From Lachnospiraceae bacterium (GTDB taxonomy: Bacteria > Bacillota > Clostridia > Lachnospirales > Lachnospiraceae), in the NCBI GenBank assembly GCA_022510565.1, contig JAFLTE010000002.1, forward strand, positions 124,001 through 188,000: 64,000 bases of DNA. Direction: 5' to 3'. A model generated the notes under the pieces. That model did no database searches. It saw only the letters and a program-made list of their open reading frames with translations, and had not been told where the DNA came from. Of this stretch, positions 9,031 to 18,223 are shown piece by piece. The position numbers and the translations under genes are program-made. How positions within the stretch are numbered: position 1 is the stretch's first letter; each line of letters begins with the position of its first letter.

Positions 9031-11538
9031 TTATTCTCCGCTTCGTATTCTGTCTATCAAACTCTCTTTACCGATTCTTTTCCTCACAAAGAAAACGATA
9101 AGTAACTGCCCGACAATTAGCACGATACACAGAAGCAATGTTTCCAACAGCGGATAGCGATAGGCGGAAACACTCATAAATTCATTGTCCTTCGCCCATA
9201 GGAATATCCGATAACCCAACACATTTCCCACGGTAAAGGCTAACACCAGCGTGCCTGCCGTAAAGAACAATCCTTCTCCGGATAGCATCCGCACAAGCTG
9301 TTTATCGGAAAGTCCCACAGCCTGAAGCATGCCAAGCTCCCGTTTTCTAGTCGTAATACTTATTATCATCGTATTGATCAGACTCATCAGGCTGATGATC
9401 GCAATCAGAATCAACAGTGCATAGGCAGGATATCGGGTGAGCGCTACAGCCCAACGACCATATTCCAGTTCTTTATCCAAGGAAACCAGCGACAGCCGTT
9501 CCTCCCCTTCGACTATCTCCGAAAGTGCCTTTTTAGCTGCCTCATACCGTTTCTCATAAGCGGAGCCGAAATTCGGCTCTGCCATATCGACAAACAGAGA
9601 TGCCGTCGTGTCCGTCTCAATACCCAGCCTTGCATAGGTCTCTTCCGTAATCAGGAAATCTCCGCCGTCGTCATAACCGAGGCTAGCCACAATCTTACCG
9701 GTAAAGGGAATCTCCCTGTCTCCGTCGTACAGCGTCATGCTCACTCGGTCGCCAATGGTTAACCCTACTTCTCCCATATAGTAATCCATGCCAAAGATAA
9801 CACCGTTTTCCTTGGTCATTTCTTCGTAATCAATTTTGCCTTTTTGCACTCCTTCCTTCAGCTGCTTGGCACGATTCTCATCTATCGCACCAAGAGTGGC
9901 GAGGTCATGTGTCTGACCGGCATAGAAGTAATTGTCGCCCGGCGCATCCGCGATCCGAACCAAGCTCTTTGCCTGTGTCCTGATTGCTTTCACTCCGTCT
10001 ATAGCCTCGATTTGACCGATCAACTCTGCGTTCAGGATATTCTGCATCTGAACATGGTTTAATGTATTTTCCGGATATACGATATCCTCCAATGCATAAT
10101 CCATATCAATCCGAAACTGAGCCCCGGCAAGACTGCGATTAGCCATATCCATCGGTGAAATACTGCTTAAGACTCCGGCCATACCCATGAAAAGCACCCA
10201 AGACAACCCCAGCGCCAGCATAGTTACAGCAGTACGCTTTTTATTCCGATAAAGATTAGCAAGACCGAGCCGCCCCACTCCAATCCGCTTAAACCCCTTT
10301 CTCATCTTCTGTGCCGTACTGCTCTCCTGATAACGGATCGCTGTTATGGGTGAAACCTTAGTGGCTATCCGAATCGGTCTAAGCTGCGATACAAATACTG
10401 CTGTAAATACCACCACAGCCACAACAAACGTAAGCGGCAATGATAACATATCCGGTCTCTCTATATCAACCGATAACATGACAGCAGAATTCCGAACCCC
10501 ATCCATAATATATGGCAATGCGACGTACGGTACGATGTATCCGGCAAAAAGTCCTGTGGGTACGGCAATCAGGCTGCAAAACATTCCTTCCCATCGGAAA
10601 AGTCTGCGAATCTGCCTATCCCCGGCACCCAGCGCCTTAAGTTTACCGATCTCCTGTATATCCGAAATCACATTTACATAATAGATGCTGTATATGATTA
10701 ACATGGCGAAGCATACGACCAATACGGCAATCGCACACGCTACTCCTATCACATCCATGGGCGGATCAAGCACCGCATACAGATAGCTCCGATTCAGGCT
10801 CACATACCGTTCCGGCACACCAATCTCTTCCGCCAAGGCATTAAGCCTTGCCACCATCTCGTCAAAGCTTGAGTTTTCCTCCCCGTGTACACGAAACGTC
10901 GCCCTGTACGCTCTTTCTTCCTCGGGTATAATTTCTTCCACAAACGCCTCTGAAATCTCTGCACTATATGCAATTCTGCTATCGGAAATTTCTAACTCGG
11001 AAATATCCACCGAGGGAGTCAACCCGCATATGGTAAAGGTTTTAGTCTGTATCTCACCCAGACCGTTTAAACCGTTCGGACGGAAAGAAATCGCAATCTG
11101 ATTCCCGATTTTCGGCTCCACATCCAGCCGCTCGAAAAAGGAGGTGGGACCACAGATTTCATCCGCCGTCTCCGGATGATGTCCTTCAAGCAGACTGCCG
11201 GCAGCATCAACATCTCCACCTCGAACCGTCCGAGCATAAACCAGCGAACCGTTCATCTTCCCGTATTCGATATCCGCTGCGACTTCCAATATCGCCAACT
11301 CTTCTACTTCCAGATGATTAGCCAGAATTTCCGTCTGCTCAACGGACAAGTTAAAGAAAGAGGCATGCTGATTCCCTGATTCGATAATCGCCTGCCTGTT
11401 TGTATTTATAATGTACATTGTAGATGTCACTACACTGTTTAACAGCATGGCTGTTAAGAAAATGGCAATCATCGTCAGAATCGTACGGCTCTTATAATAT
11501 CGCAGTCTGCTCTTAGCAAGTAAAGATATCATTCCCAT
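9031..11538 (-). CDS. ABC exporter permease, FtsX/MacB family
   Basis: An 835-residue membrane protein with an N-terminal helix (about residues 18-38), a large extracytoplasmic region, then two FtsX-type groups of helices, near residues 265-385 and 715-825, plus an extra helix near 430-455. The second FtsX motif reads SLMSLINTMIISITTRKRELGMLQAVGLSD, shortened here to key parts NTM and RKRELGMLQAVG. Proteins of this class export or release peptides and lipoproteins, or give resistance to cell-wall antibiotics. It begins just after the ATPase gene stop (1 nt gap) and belongs to the operon with the two-component system. Start could be the ATG at 11538 or at 11532; both are in frame. The substrate is unknown; peptide-antibiotic defence is plausible from context only. 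Confidence 0.9.
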   Translation of the reverse strand: MGMISLLAKSRLRYYKSRTILTMIAIFLTAMLLNSVVTSTMYIINTNRQAIIESGNQHASFFNLSVEQTEILANHLEVEELAILEVAADIEYGKMNGSLVYARTVRGGDVDAAGSLLEGHHPETADEICGPTSFFERLDVEPKIGNQIAISFRPNGLNGLGEIQTKTFTICGLTPSVDISELEISDSRIAYSAEISEAFVEEIIPEEERAYRATFRVHGEENSSFDEMVARLNALAEEIGVPERYVSLNRSYLYAVLDPPMDVIGVACAIAVLVVCFAMLIIYSIYYVNVISDIQEIGKLKALGAGDRQIRRLFRWEGMFCSLIAVPTGLFAGYIVPYVALPYIMDGVRNSAVMLSVDIERPDMLSLPLTFVVAVVVFTAVFVSQLRPIRIATKVSPITAIRYQESSTAQKMRKGFKRIGVGRLGLANLYRNKKRTAVTMLALGLSWVLFMGMAGVLSSISPMDMANRSLAGAQFRIDMDYALEDIVYPENTLNHVQMQNILNAELIGQIEAIDGVKAIRTQAKSLVRIADAPGDNYFYAGQTHDLATLGAIDENRAKQLKEGVQKGKIDYEEMTKENGVIFGMDYYMGEVGLTIGDRVSMTLYDGDREIPFTGKIVASLGYDDGGDFLITEETYARLGIETDTTASLFVDMAEPNFGSAYEKRYEAAKKALSEIVEGEERLSLVSLDKELEYGRWAVALTRYPAYALLILIAIISLMSLINTMIISITTRKRELGMLQAVGLSDKQLVRMLSGEGLFFTAGTLVLAFTVGNVLGYRIFLWAKDNEFMSVSAYRYPLLETLLLCIVLIVGQLLIVFFVRKRIGKESLIDRIRSGE

Positions 11539-11539
11539 C

Positions 11540-12208
11540 CTAGACCACCACCTTACCGTCTTCGATTAACAGTGTCCTGTCTGCTGTCTGAGCAATCTCT
11601 TCATTGTGGGTGATGACTACCAGGGTCTGTCCGTATTTTTTCGCCGTCAGGCGCAGTAGCGACATCACTTCGTCGCCTGTTTTGGAATCCAGATTGCCGG
11701 TGGGTTCGTCCGCCAGAATAATAGCAGGCTTTGCCGCCAGAGCCCTTGCAATGGCACATCTTTGCTGCTGTCCGCCGGAGAGCGTGTTGGGCAGATTCTT
11801 TTTCTTTTTCTCCATACCGAGCGTGCGCAGGATATCTTCCACGTAAGCCTCCTCCACAGCCTTCCCGTCCAGTCCCACGGGCAGGATTACATTTTCCCAC
11901 ACGTTAAGGGACGGAATCAGATTGTATGCCTGAAAAATAAAACCTATCTTTCGTCTGCGATATGCCGCCATTTCTTCCTTGCCGTAGGCGGTGATATCTT
12001 TTCCCTCCATCAAAATCTGACCGGAAGTAGGGTTGTCCAGTCCGCCCAAAAGGTGAAGAAGCGTAGATTTTCCGCTGCCGGATTTTCCTACAATCGTTAC
12101 AAATTCGCCCTGCGAGATCTCAAGATTTACATGGTCCACCGCTTTTACAAGCTGGGAATCGGCGCCATAGTATTTACACAGGTCTTTTGTTTCCAGTATT
12201 GCATTCAT
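11540..12208 (-). CDS. ABC transporter ATPase (LolD/MacB/SalX type)
   Basis: A 222-residue cytoplasmic ATPase that energises the adjacent FtsX permease. Seen: Walker [10 protein letters not shown] near residue 41, Q-loop in [12 protein letters not shown], signature LSGGQQQR, Walker [13 protein letters not shown] and the H-loop VITHNEE. Length and the DEPTGNLDS motif are typical of the MacB/LolD class rather than importers. The ribosome site AGAAAGGAT precedes the ATG. Upstream, between the sensor kinase and this gene, lies a 147-nt gap with two hairpins (see 12238-12324), which may set expression of the exporter relative to the regulators. Confidence 0.95.
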   Translation of the reverse strand: MNAILETKDLCKYYGADSQLVKAVDHVNLEISQGEFVTIVGKSGSGKSTLLHLLGGLDNPTSGQILMEGKDITAYGKEEMAAYRRRKIGFIFQAYNLIPSLNVWENVILPVGLDGKAVEEAYVEDILRTLGMEKKKKNLPNTLSGGQQQRCAIARALAAKPAIILADEPTGNLDSKTGDEVMSLLRLTAKKYGQTLVVITHNEEIAQTADRTLLIEDGKVVV

Positions 12209-12237
12209 AATTTGTATCCTTTCTGATTTTCTAAGCA

Positions 12238-12324
12238 GGAAGAATGCACGTTTTTTGCATTCTTCCAGACAAGACTTAGATTTTCTTAGACTGTGTTCCT
12301 TACAGTCTTAGAAAATCTTCTTGT
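12238..12324 (-). repeat. Intercistronic double-hairpin element, copy A
   Basis: Two perfect or near-perfect inverted repeats sit side by side between the histidine kinase and ATPase genes. One pairs GGAAGAATGC (12238-12247) with GCATTCTTCC (12257-12266). The other pairs 12278-12294 with 12302-12318 and can be extended outward by GACAAG/CTTGTC to 12268-12324. The junction ATTCTTCCAGAC and the same order of a long and a short hairpin recur between carA and carB (26992-27074). On the transcribed strand the long hairpin comes first. Neither hairpin has a strong T-run, so an mRNA-processing or stabilising role is more likely than termination. Confidence 0.7.
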
Positions 12325-12355
12325 CATAGGATACCCGACTATTCTTACAAGACGC

Positions 12356-13585
12356 TTACAAATACGGCAGATGAATAATAAAGATGCTGCCCCGCTCTTT
12401 ACCTTGCCGCATAAAGAGTGAGCCGCCTTGTTCCTCCAGAATTTTTCGTGACAAATACAGACCGATGCCCCATCCGTCTTCTCTTTTGATTATTTCCGAT
12501 TTACCGCGGTAAAACCGCTTAAAGATAAGAGTCTGTTCCTCTTTCGGAATGCCAATACCCTCGTCTTCAATCTCGATTTCTATAAATGAGTACAACTTCT
12601 GTGCTCGAATCTGAATCCTGCTGCCCTCGGGACTGTATTTGACGGCATTATCCAGTAAATTGGCAATGGCCTCCACGCTCCACTTAGAATCCGCCATCAC
12701 TTTGCATTCTTGTTCTTCAAGCGATTCCGTATCAAAAGTGATTTCTTTTTTTTGTGCCTTGTGGTAGACGATATTGACGGCTTCCACCAGAATATCCGTC
12801 AAATAAGTCTCTGAAGGCTGTATATGAATCATTCCCTGCTCCATGCGGGAAACTTGAATCAGCGCTTCCATCAGCCTCTCCAATCTCTCTATCTGCCTGT
12901 TGCACGCTTCCAGAAAACGGGTCTGCTCCTCGCCCTCCGTCTCCATACTCATGGCAAAACAACTCTTAAGCGCACTGACAGGAGTCTTTAACTGATGGGA
13001 AATATCCGTCACCAACGTCTTGGTCTGGTCTTTTTCCTCCTCCAATTGTCTTGTCTTTAAAGCTAGATTCTGTCCCAACTTTACTACGTTGTCCGCAAAC
13101 TGCGGGTCATACAGTTTAGATAAAGATTCCTCATCTTCGGAGAAGGCATAATCCTCCCTCTGACACATGGTAAGCAACTTCCTCAGCTCAGTTAGCTGCA
13201 TTTTCCTTCGCTTTTCATTTTGAAAGAAATAGAAAATACCGACCCCAGAGAAAAGTACAAAAAACACACCGAGCAAAAGCCAAAACTGCCTCATTGTCCG
13301 CGTATAAGAGCCCTGAATCGTGAAGAGCCACCGCTCACTGTAACCATACCCGGCAAGCAATTCTCTTCCCGCCTCGATACGCTCCGGTGTCGTCTCCCGA
13401 ATACCGTCTATAAAATTTGCAATATCTGCTTCTGTTCCGCTCTCGGTAAAGAGCGCCCCCGCCAGATTGGAAACGACATTCGACTGTGTTTCGTATATAG
13501 AATGAATCATTCTGCTGCCCACAAGCCCCAGAATCAGAAACATAGAAAACAGAATTCCCAGATATACCACACATACTCTTTTCAT
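12356..13585 (-). CDS. Two-component sensor histidine kinase
   Basis: A 409-residue membrane kinase: a helix at about residues 5-25, an extracellular stretch of about 75 residues, a second helix near 85-107, a dimerisation domain with H-box DISHQLKTPVSALKS, and an ATPase domain with N-box NLLDNAVKYSPE, G1 EDEGIGIPKEE and G2 GWGIGLYLSRKI. The ATG at 13585 is chosen because it overlaps the stop of the response regulator gene (ATGA, 13582-13585), a classic coupled arrangement; a TTG 12 nt upstream is possible. The linked exporter suggests sensing of an envelope stress or peptide. Its size and external loop differ from the loop-less BceS type. Confidence 0.93.
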   Translation of the reverse strand: MKRVCVVYLGILFSMFLILGLVGSRMIHSIYETQSNVVSNLAGALFTESGTEADIANFIDGIRETTPERIEAGRELLAGYGYSERWLFTIQGSYTRTMRQFWLLLGVFFVLFSGVGIFYFFQNEKRRKMQLTELRKLLTMCQREDYAFSEDEESLSKLYDPQFADNVVKLGQNLALKTRQLEEEKDQTKTLVTDISHQLKTPVSALKSCFAMSMETEGEEQTRFLEACNRQIERLERLMEALIQVSRMEQGMIHIQPSETYLTDILVEAVNIVYHKAQKKEITFDTESLEEQECKVMADSKWSVEAIANLLDNAVKYSPEGSRIQIRAQKLYSFIEIEIEDEGIGIPKEEQTLIFKRFYRGKSEIIKREDGWGIGLYLSRKILEEQGGSLFMRQGKERGSIFIIHLPYL

Positions 13586-14283
13586 CTTCTGACACAATTC
13601 CTTTCCCAGATATATCCCAACCCGCGTACATTCTTAATATATTCCGGATTGGACGGGTCTGTCTCAATTTTCTCCCTGAGTCTTCTGATATTGACGGCAA
13701 GCGTATTTTCATCTACGAATGCCTCTTCCTTATCCCAGATAGCACCAAGCACCTGATTCTTTGATAAAATCCGCATGGGATTCGTCATCAGATATTCGAG
13801 TAGCGCATACTCTCTGGCGGTCAGGTTTAAATCCTCGCCGTCCCTCTGCGCCTTCTTTTCTGTCGTGGAAAGAACGATTTTGTCACAGACGATTTTCGTC
13901 TTTTCTTCGCCTTTATCTCCCCTCGCAAACATGGCATTCACTTTAGACACCAGGACCTCTGGGTAAAAAGGTTTCGTGATATAGTCATCAGCGCCCGCCG
14001 CATATCCCTGTATCATGTCCTCCTCGGTATCCATCGCAGTCAGAAACAGGAAAAGCACATCACTGTTCTCTCTGAGTTGTCTGCATAAATCCAGACCGCT
14101 TCCGTCCGGCAGATCTATATCACACAGAATAAGCGGTACCGGGTATTGCGCGTAAAGACGGCGGGCTTGCTTAAAACCCGCCGCTTCATATACTTTATAA
14201 CCCGAATGCTCCAGTTTACTGCTGATGGACAGCCGTAAATCTTCATCGTCTTCCACCAATAATATTTCCTTATCCACTTTCAT
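13582..14283 (-). CDS. OmpR/PhoB-family response regulator
   Basis: A 233-residue transcription factor. The receiver starts MKVDKEILLVEDDEDLRLS with acidic pocket EDD, phospho-acceptor Asp in LILCDIDLPDGSG (near residue 54), then FLTAMD and the Lys in DYITKPF. The C-terminal winged helix begins near 135 with LTAREYALLEYLM and ends ENTLAVNIRRLREKIE...VRGLGYIW. The start at 14283 has GAGGAGA 3 nt upstream; a longer open frame lacks a ribosome site. It is translationally coupled to the kinase and likely controls the ABC exporter downstream. Confidence 0.95.
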   Translation of the reverse strand: MKVDKEILLVEDDEDLRLSISSKLEHSGYKVYEAAGFKQARRLYAQYPVPLILCDIDLPDGSGLDLCRQLRENSDVLFLFLTAMDTEEDMIQGYAAGADDYITKPFYPEVLVSKVNAMFARGDKGEEKTKIVCDKIVLSTTEKKAQRDGEDLNLTAREYALLEYLMTNPMRILSKNQVLGAIWDKEEAFVDENTLAVNIRRLREKIETDPSNPEYIKNVRGLGYIWERNCVRR

Positions 14284-14322
14284 ACTCTCCTCTATCTGAC
14301 AGCAAAACACAAAACATGACAA

Positions 14323-15144
14323 TCATGTCACATTCATCAAATCGTAATAGAATATATACTGCTGCATGACTCCGGCATATCCCGCGTATCGCTCAAACGG
14401 AAATCCCGACGGATAATGAGTTTCTATAGCTTTACGGATGTGCGTATCCACCGGAAAAGCGTCCATGTGGTGCAATCCGAACAGACAGATACAGTCCGCC
14501 ACTTTCTCACCCACTCCGCTTAATTTGAGCAACTCACCTCTCGCCTGCTTGTACCCCATCTTCCTAAGTCCATCAAGGTCTACTTCTCTTTTCAAAATAC
14601 TGTTCGATGTACCTACGATATAGCGGCTGCGATAACCCAAATTACACGCTCGCAGTTCTTCCTCCGATATCTGCGCAAGCGTCTCTACGTCAGGGAAGGT
14701 GTAATAGAATCCGCTGCCCATACTGCTTTCGATAGACTTCTTCTCCCCGTAACGCTCACAGAGAGTCTCAATGCACTTCCTGATCCTCTTAATGTTGTTC
14801 TGCTGCGAAATCAGAAAAGATATCAACATTTCCCATACATCCTGACGCAGTATCCTGATGCCGCATCCGAATGCGGCTGCCTGAGTAAGATATTCATCCT
14901 GCTCAGGCACCGCATTACGATACCGCCCGTAATCGCTCTCCATATCAAAGTACTGCTTCCAAACGTCGTTATAGTCCTCCTCCGTACAGGACAAAATCAG
15001 TTCATCGCCTCTCTGCTCCATTTCCAGATACCTGTCGAACGCAACGAGGGCATACCGCTCCCCTTCGATCCGGTTCATCCGAAAACACTGTCCGGACTCG
15101 CTGATTTTCTGTATGGATAAGTCTGAGGTTTGCACTTTTATCAT
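14323..15144 (-). CDS. ogg: 8-oxoguanine DNA glycosylase/AP lyase (OGG1 type)
   Basis: A 273-residue base-excision repair enzyme that removes 8-oxoguanine from DNA. The N-terminal OGG_N domain has GQCFRMNRIEGERY; the helix-hairpin-helix segment reads LLKLSGVGEKVADCICLFGL, with the Schiff-base Lys in VGEKVAD, followed by the catalytic Asp in FPVDTHIRKAI. SFLISQQNNIKRI is the family insertion. Length matches bacterial OGG1 proteins common in Clostridia. It lies 11 nt after trpB2 and 39 nt before the response regulator, all in the same direction, so it may be co-transcribed with either; no functional link is obvious. Confidence 0.92.
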   Translation of the reverse strand: MIKVQTSDLSIQKISESGQCFRMNRIEGERYALVAFDRYLEMEQRGDELILSCTEEDYNDVWKQYFDMESDYGRYRNAVPEQDEYLTQAAAFGCGIRILRQDVWEMLISFLISQQNNIKRIRKCIETLCERYGEKKSIESSMGSGFYYTFPDVETLAQISEEELRACNLGYRSRYIVGTSNSILKREVDLDGLRKMGYKQARGELLKLSGVGEKVADCICLFGLHHMDAFPVDTHIRKAIETHYPSGFPFERYAGYAGVMQQYIFYYDLMNVT

Positions 15145-15155
15145 AAAATAAATAA

Positions 15156-16538
15156 CTATTCATTTCCCGGAAATGCAGGAATCCCGGCAAATCCTTTCGC
15201 CAAATCCTCATCTGTAGGAATATAATCCGACATATCTCCGTCATGGAATCTGCCGTAAGCTACCATGTCGAAATAGCCGGTACCTGTCAAACCGAAAACA
15301 ATAGTTTTCTCCTCTCCGGTCTCTTTACATCTCATTGCCTCGTCAATTGCCACCTTAATCGCATGAGCACTCTCCGGTGCCGGAAGAATGCCTTCCACTC
15401 TCGCAAACTGGTCCGCTGCCTGAAATACCGCGGTCTGTTCCACACTGGTCGCTTCAATCAGCCCATCATGATACAACTGAGACACAACGGAACTCATACC
15501 GTGATATCTCAATCCTCCGGCATGATTGGGTGCGGGAATAAAGCTGCTGCCGAGTGTATACATTTTCGCCAGGGGACACACTTTTCCCGTATCACAGAAA
15601 TCATATACATATTTTCCTCTCGTCAGGCTCGGGCATGATGCCGGCTCAACGGCCATAATCCGATAATCTGCTTCACCTCTCAATTTATCCCCTACAAAAG
15701 GAGAAATCAGCCCTCCCAAATTAGAACCGCCACCGGCACATCCGATAATAATATCAGGTTTGATGTCATATTTCTTAAGTGCCACCTTGGTTTCTTCTCC
15801 GATAATGGATTGATGAAGAAGTACCTGCGACAATACGCTGCCCAGAACATATCTGTAGCCTTCTCTTGCTGTAGCGGCTTCTACCGCCTCAGATATAGCG
15901 CATCCGAGACTTCCTGTAGTGTCGGGGAATTCTTCCAGAATTTTCCGTCCCACATTAGTAGTATCGGAAGGCGAAGGCGTCACCTGTGCTCCGTAAGTGC
16001 GCATTACTTCGCGGCGGAATGGCTTCTGCTCATAAGAGACTTTGACCATATATACATGACAATCCAAATCAAAATAGGAGCACGCCATAGAAAGAGCCGT
16101 TCCCCACTGACCCGCACCGGTTTCCGTGGTAACACCCTTAAGCCCTTGCTGTTTAGCATAGTAAGCCTGAGCAATTGCGGAATTCAGCTTATGGCTTCCG
16201 CTGGTGTTGTTTCCTTCGAACTTATAGTAAATCTTAGCCGGAGTGCCCAGTTTCTTTTCCAGACAGTATGCACGCACCAACGGTGACGGGCGGTACATCT
16301 TATAGAAATCCAAAATCTCCTGCGGTATATCAATATATGCATCCGTCTCGTTTAATTCCTGCTTGACCAGTTCATCACAGAATACGCCCCGCAATTCCTC
16401 AAACGTCATAGGTTTGAGAGTCCCCGGATTCAATAGCGGAGCCGGTTTATTCTTCATATCGGCACGAACATTATACCACTGTTTGGGCATCTCATTTTCT
16501 TCCAAATAGATCTTGTAAGGTATACTTTTCTCCGACAT
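15156..16538 (-). CDS. trpB: TrpB2-type tryptophan synthase beta subunit
   Basis: A 460-residue PLP enzyme of the TrpB2 class, longer than ordinary TrpB and with the N-terminal extension MPKQWYNVRADMKNKPAPLLNPGT. The PLP lysine is in GSHKLNSAIAQ, the glycine loop in GCAGGGSNLGG, and TETGAGQWGT is conserved. It condenses indole with serine. TrpB2 often acts without TrpA, and no trp operon gene is near, so it may salvage indole, which is plentiful in the gut; that use is inference. A TTGACT-17-TACAAT promoter precedes it. Confidence 0.92.
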   Translation of the reverse strand: MSEKSIPYKIYLEENEMPKQWYNVRADMKNKPAPLLNPGTLKPMTFEELRGVFCDELVKQELNETDAYIDIPQEILDFYKMYRPSPLVRAYCLEKKLGTPAKIYYKFEGNNTSGSHKLNSAIAQAYYAKQQGLKGVTTETGAGQWGTALSMACSYFDLDCHVYMVKVSYEQKPFRREVMRTYGAQVTPSPSDTTNVGRKILEEFPDTTGSLGCAISEAVEAATAREGYRYVLGSVLSQVLLHQSIIGEETKVALKKYDIKPDIIIGCAGGGSNLGGLISPFVGDKLRGEADYRIMAVEPASCPSLTRGKYVYDFCDTGKVCPLAKMYTLGSSFIPAPNHAGGLRYHGMSSVVSQLYHDGLIEATSVEQTAVFQAADQFARVEGILPAPESAHAIKVAIDEAMRCKETGEEKTIVFGLTGTGYFDMVAYGRFHDGDMSDYIPTDEDLAKGFAGIPAFPGNE

Positions 16539-16566
16539 TGTTTTACCCCTTTCTTACGTTTATAAA

Positions 16567-16595
16567 ATTGTAAAAAATAACATTTGAAAAGTCAA
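16567..16595 (-). promoter_or_regulatory. Promoter of trpB2
   Basis: On the minus strand -35 TTGACT (16590-16595), a 17-nt spacer and -10 TACAAT (16567-16572), about 28 nt from the trpB2 start. It is close to the vegetative consensus. No trp attenuator or T-box is seen in the short leader. Confidence 0.7.
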
Positions 16596-16616
16596 CTCGT
16601 TTTATTTCCTCACTTA

Positions 16617-17846
16617 TCACCAACAATTTCCGCACTTTCTTTTGTCTTGCGACGGCGCTATCTGCACCGAATATGACTCCGCTTCTTCATAGGTTCCAAA
16701 ATAAACCGGACGCTTCATGGCATTTTTACCGCTTCCTGTCGCTGAACAGGCACCGACAATATGTATTTTCCCGTTATTGCTGTTTACCGCATATGAACCG
16801 CTGCCATATGTATCCGCGGAGGTCTGCGATTCCGGAGCCGCCGCGGGCGCTATGTCTGCTGCAGGTGCCGATTCCGTTGCTGCAGGTGTTATCTCCGCTG
16901 TCTCAGGCGCTGCCTCTGTTGCTGCAGGTGCTGTCTCTGCTGTTTCAGGCGTTACTGCTGTCGTTGCGGGTGCGGCTTCTGCCGGCTCGGGCGTTACCTC
17001 TGCCGCCTGCGATGGTGTCGGTTCGGGCTCGGATGTACCTTCTTCCTTCGCTGCAATACTCCCATCTTCTGTGCTGTCCCCGGTAGCGTAATCAATCGTA
17101 ATTCCCGGCTGAATATTATAACAGAACACATTAAACAGTATCCCGCTGCCATTGTCCTCCACCGACTCTGCCTCTATCAACACGCCGTCTGCTACAAGAT
17201 TATCTCCCTCGAAAATCGGTGTAACCCGGTAAAGCACATGGTTTCCGGTTTTCTTCACATAGTCTGCAACCATATTTTCAAACGGTAACATCCCGTCCAT
17301 GTTGAGATAACGTGTTCCCGTAATCAAGTTCTTTTCATTATCGTTTTCCCCTGCCAGTTGAAACCCAATCAGATGACATCGGTTGTAAAGATAATTACCT
17401 TCTATAATCTCTGAATATTTAACTGTATGCCAGCCGGTAGGTTTGATATTTCCTATCTCGCCACGTTCTTCTGTGGGCATGATATCCGGTCCGATATTAG
17501 CCACACACACGCCGCATCTGCCTAAGGAATCTAAATCGGAATAATACTCATAAGAAGTTGTAGACATCTCACTGTCCGTAAAATACGGAATATTACTGTT
17601 AATCTCTACATAAGCTTCACCGGAATATGCCGGAATCTCTTCGGTATCGATTGCCAAATCTACAGATGCGATGTTCTCCGCTGCTATAGATTCCTGTATC
17701 GGTGGTTCTTCCGCTTGTACAGATTCAGGTTCTGTTTCAACTGCGTTGTAACCATCGGATAATGTCGATTCTTCTATCTGTACGTCGCAGCTTACCAGAA
17801 CAAGCATTGTGAACAATAAAGCAAATACTCTTACAGCTCTTTTCAT
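16617..17846 (-). CDS. Secreted lipoprotein nuclease (DNA/RNA non-specific endonuclease, EndA-like)
   Basis: A 409-residue exported protein. The N-terminus MKRAVRVFALLFTMLVLVSC is a signal peptide with lipobox LVSC. Residues 80-250 are an EndA/NucA-like beta-beta-alpha-metal nuclease with GRCGVCVANIGPD, the active-site histidine in LYNRCHLIGFQL, and NLITGTRYLN. This domain would digest extracellular DNA. A spacer of alternating Ala/Glu/Thr/Pro repeats (TAETAPAATEAAPETAE type) follows. The C-terminal 55 residues form a small Ada-like metal-binding module, IHIVGACSA...CGNCW. The start at 17846 is preferred to an ATG 15 nt upstream because GGGAGAG is correctly spaced before it. The gene is transcribed alone from a TTGATT-17-TAAAAT promoter. 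Roles in DNA foraging or competence are possible. Confidence 0.88.
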   Translation of the reverse strand: MKRAVRVFALLFTMLVLVSCDVQIEESTLSDGYNAVETEPESVQAEEPPIQESIAAENIASVDLAIDTEEIPAYSGEAYVEINSNIPYFTDSEMSTTSYEYYSDLDSLGRCGVCVANIGPDIMPTEERGEIGNIKPTGWHTVKYSEIIEGNYLYNRCHLIGFQLAGENDNEKNLITGTRYLNMDGMLPFENMVADYVKKTGNHVLYRVTPIFEGDNLVADGVLIEAESVEDNGSGILFNVFCYNIQPGITIDYATGDSTEDGSIAAKEEGTSEPEPTPSQAAEVTPEPAEAAPATTAVTPETAETAPAATEAAPETAEITPAATESAPAADIAPAAAPESQTSADTYGSGSYAVNSNNGKIHIVGACSATGSGKNAMKRPVYFGTYEEAESYSVQIAPSQDKRKCGNCW

Positions 17847-17895
17847 TGTGTTCTCTCCCATATCCTCATAGTGATTTTTCTTTCTGTCGTTTCAA

Positions 17896-17924
17896 ATTTT
17901 AATATAACTATACTGTTAAATCAA
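17896..17924 (-). promoter_or_regulatory. Promoter of the secreted nuclease gene
   Basis: Minus strand -35 TTGATT (17919-17924), 17-nt spacer, -10 TAAAAT (17896-17901), about 50 nt upstream of the chosen start. Confidence 0.6.
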
Positions 17925-17949
17925 TATAAACTGTGCATTGTCTATTATT

Positions 17950-18217
17950 TGAGTCGTAGATATCGAACATTTGAGCATACTACTTGGAATGAAAAGGTAC
18001 TTCGTCAGGATGGATGGGATGAAGTAGACCAAGATGGTTTGCACTTGCAACTTAAACACCCTGCAAAGCTCGGAAGGTAACTGGAGCAGTACATTCCAAG
18101 AAAGATATACCGCTGAAAACACTTAGCAGTATATCAAAGCATGCGGAACTGAAAAGGATTGCGGAAGAACAAAAAGTTAATTATTCCCAGCTTTTAGAAA
18201 CTGCACTGATTGATTAA
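17950..18217 (+). pseudogene. Decayed hicA toxin fused to the 3' end of hicB
   Basis: One frame reads EKVLRQDGWDEVDQDGLHLQLKHPAKLGR and then stops at 18078-18080. The adjacent frame continues VTGAVHSKKDIPLKTLSSIS without a gap. Together these match the HicA mRNA-interferase fold (DGWYEVxxxGSHHQFKHPTK...KDIPLKTLKSILKQAG), with a one-base frameshift and the catalytic-histidine region SHH altered to LHL. Straight after it in frame comes LKRIAEEQKVNYSQLLETAL, which resembles the DNA-binding C-terminus of Clostridial HicB antitoxins. The body of hicB is therefore deleted. No start or ribosome site is visible. This is a dead toxin-antitoxin locus. Confidence 0.75.
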
Positions 18218-18223
18218 TTAGAT

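Noticed and set aside
16850-17045. Tandem-looking GCTGC-rich repeats, considered as minisatellite or CRISPR-like
   Set aside because: They encode an Ala/Glu/Thr/Pro linker in the secreted nuclease, with irregular unit lengths and no spacers.
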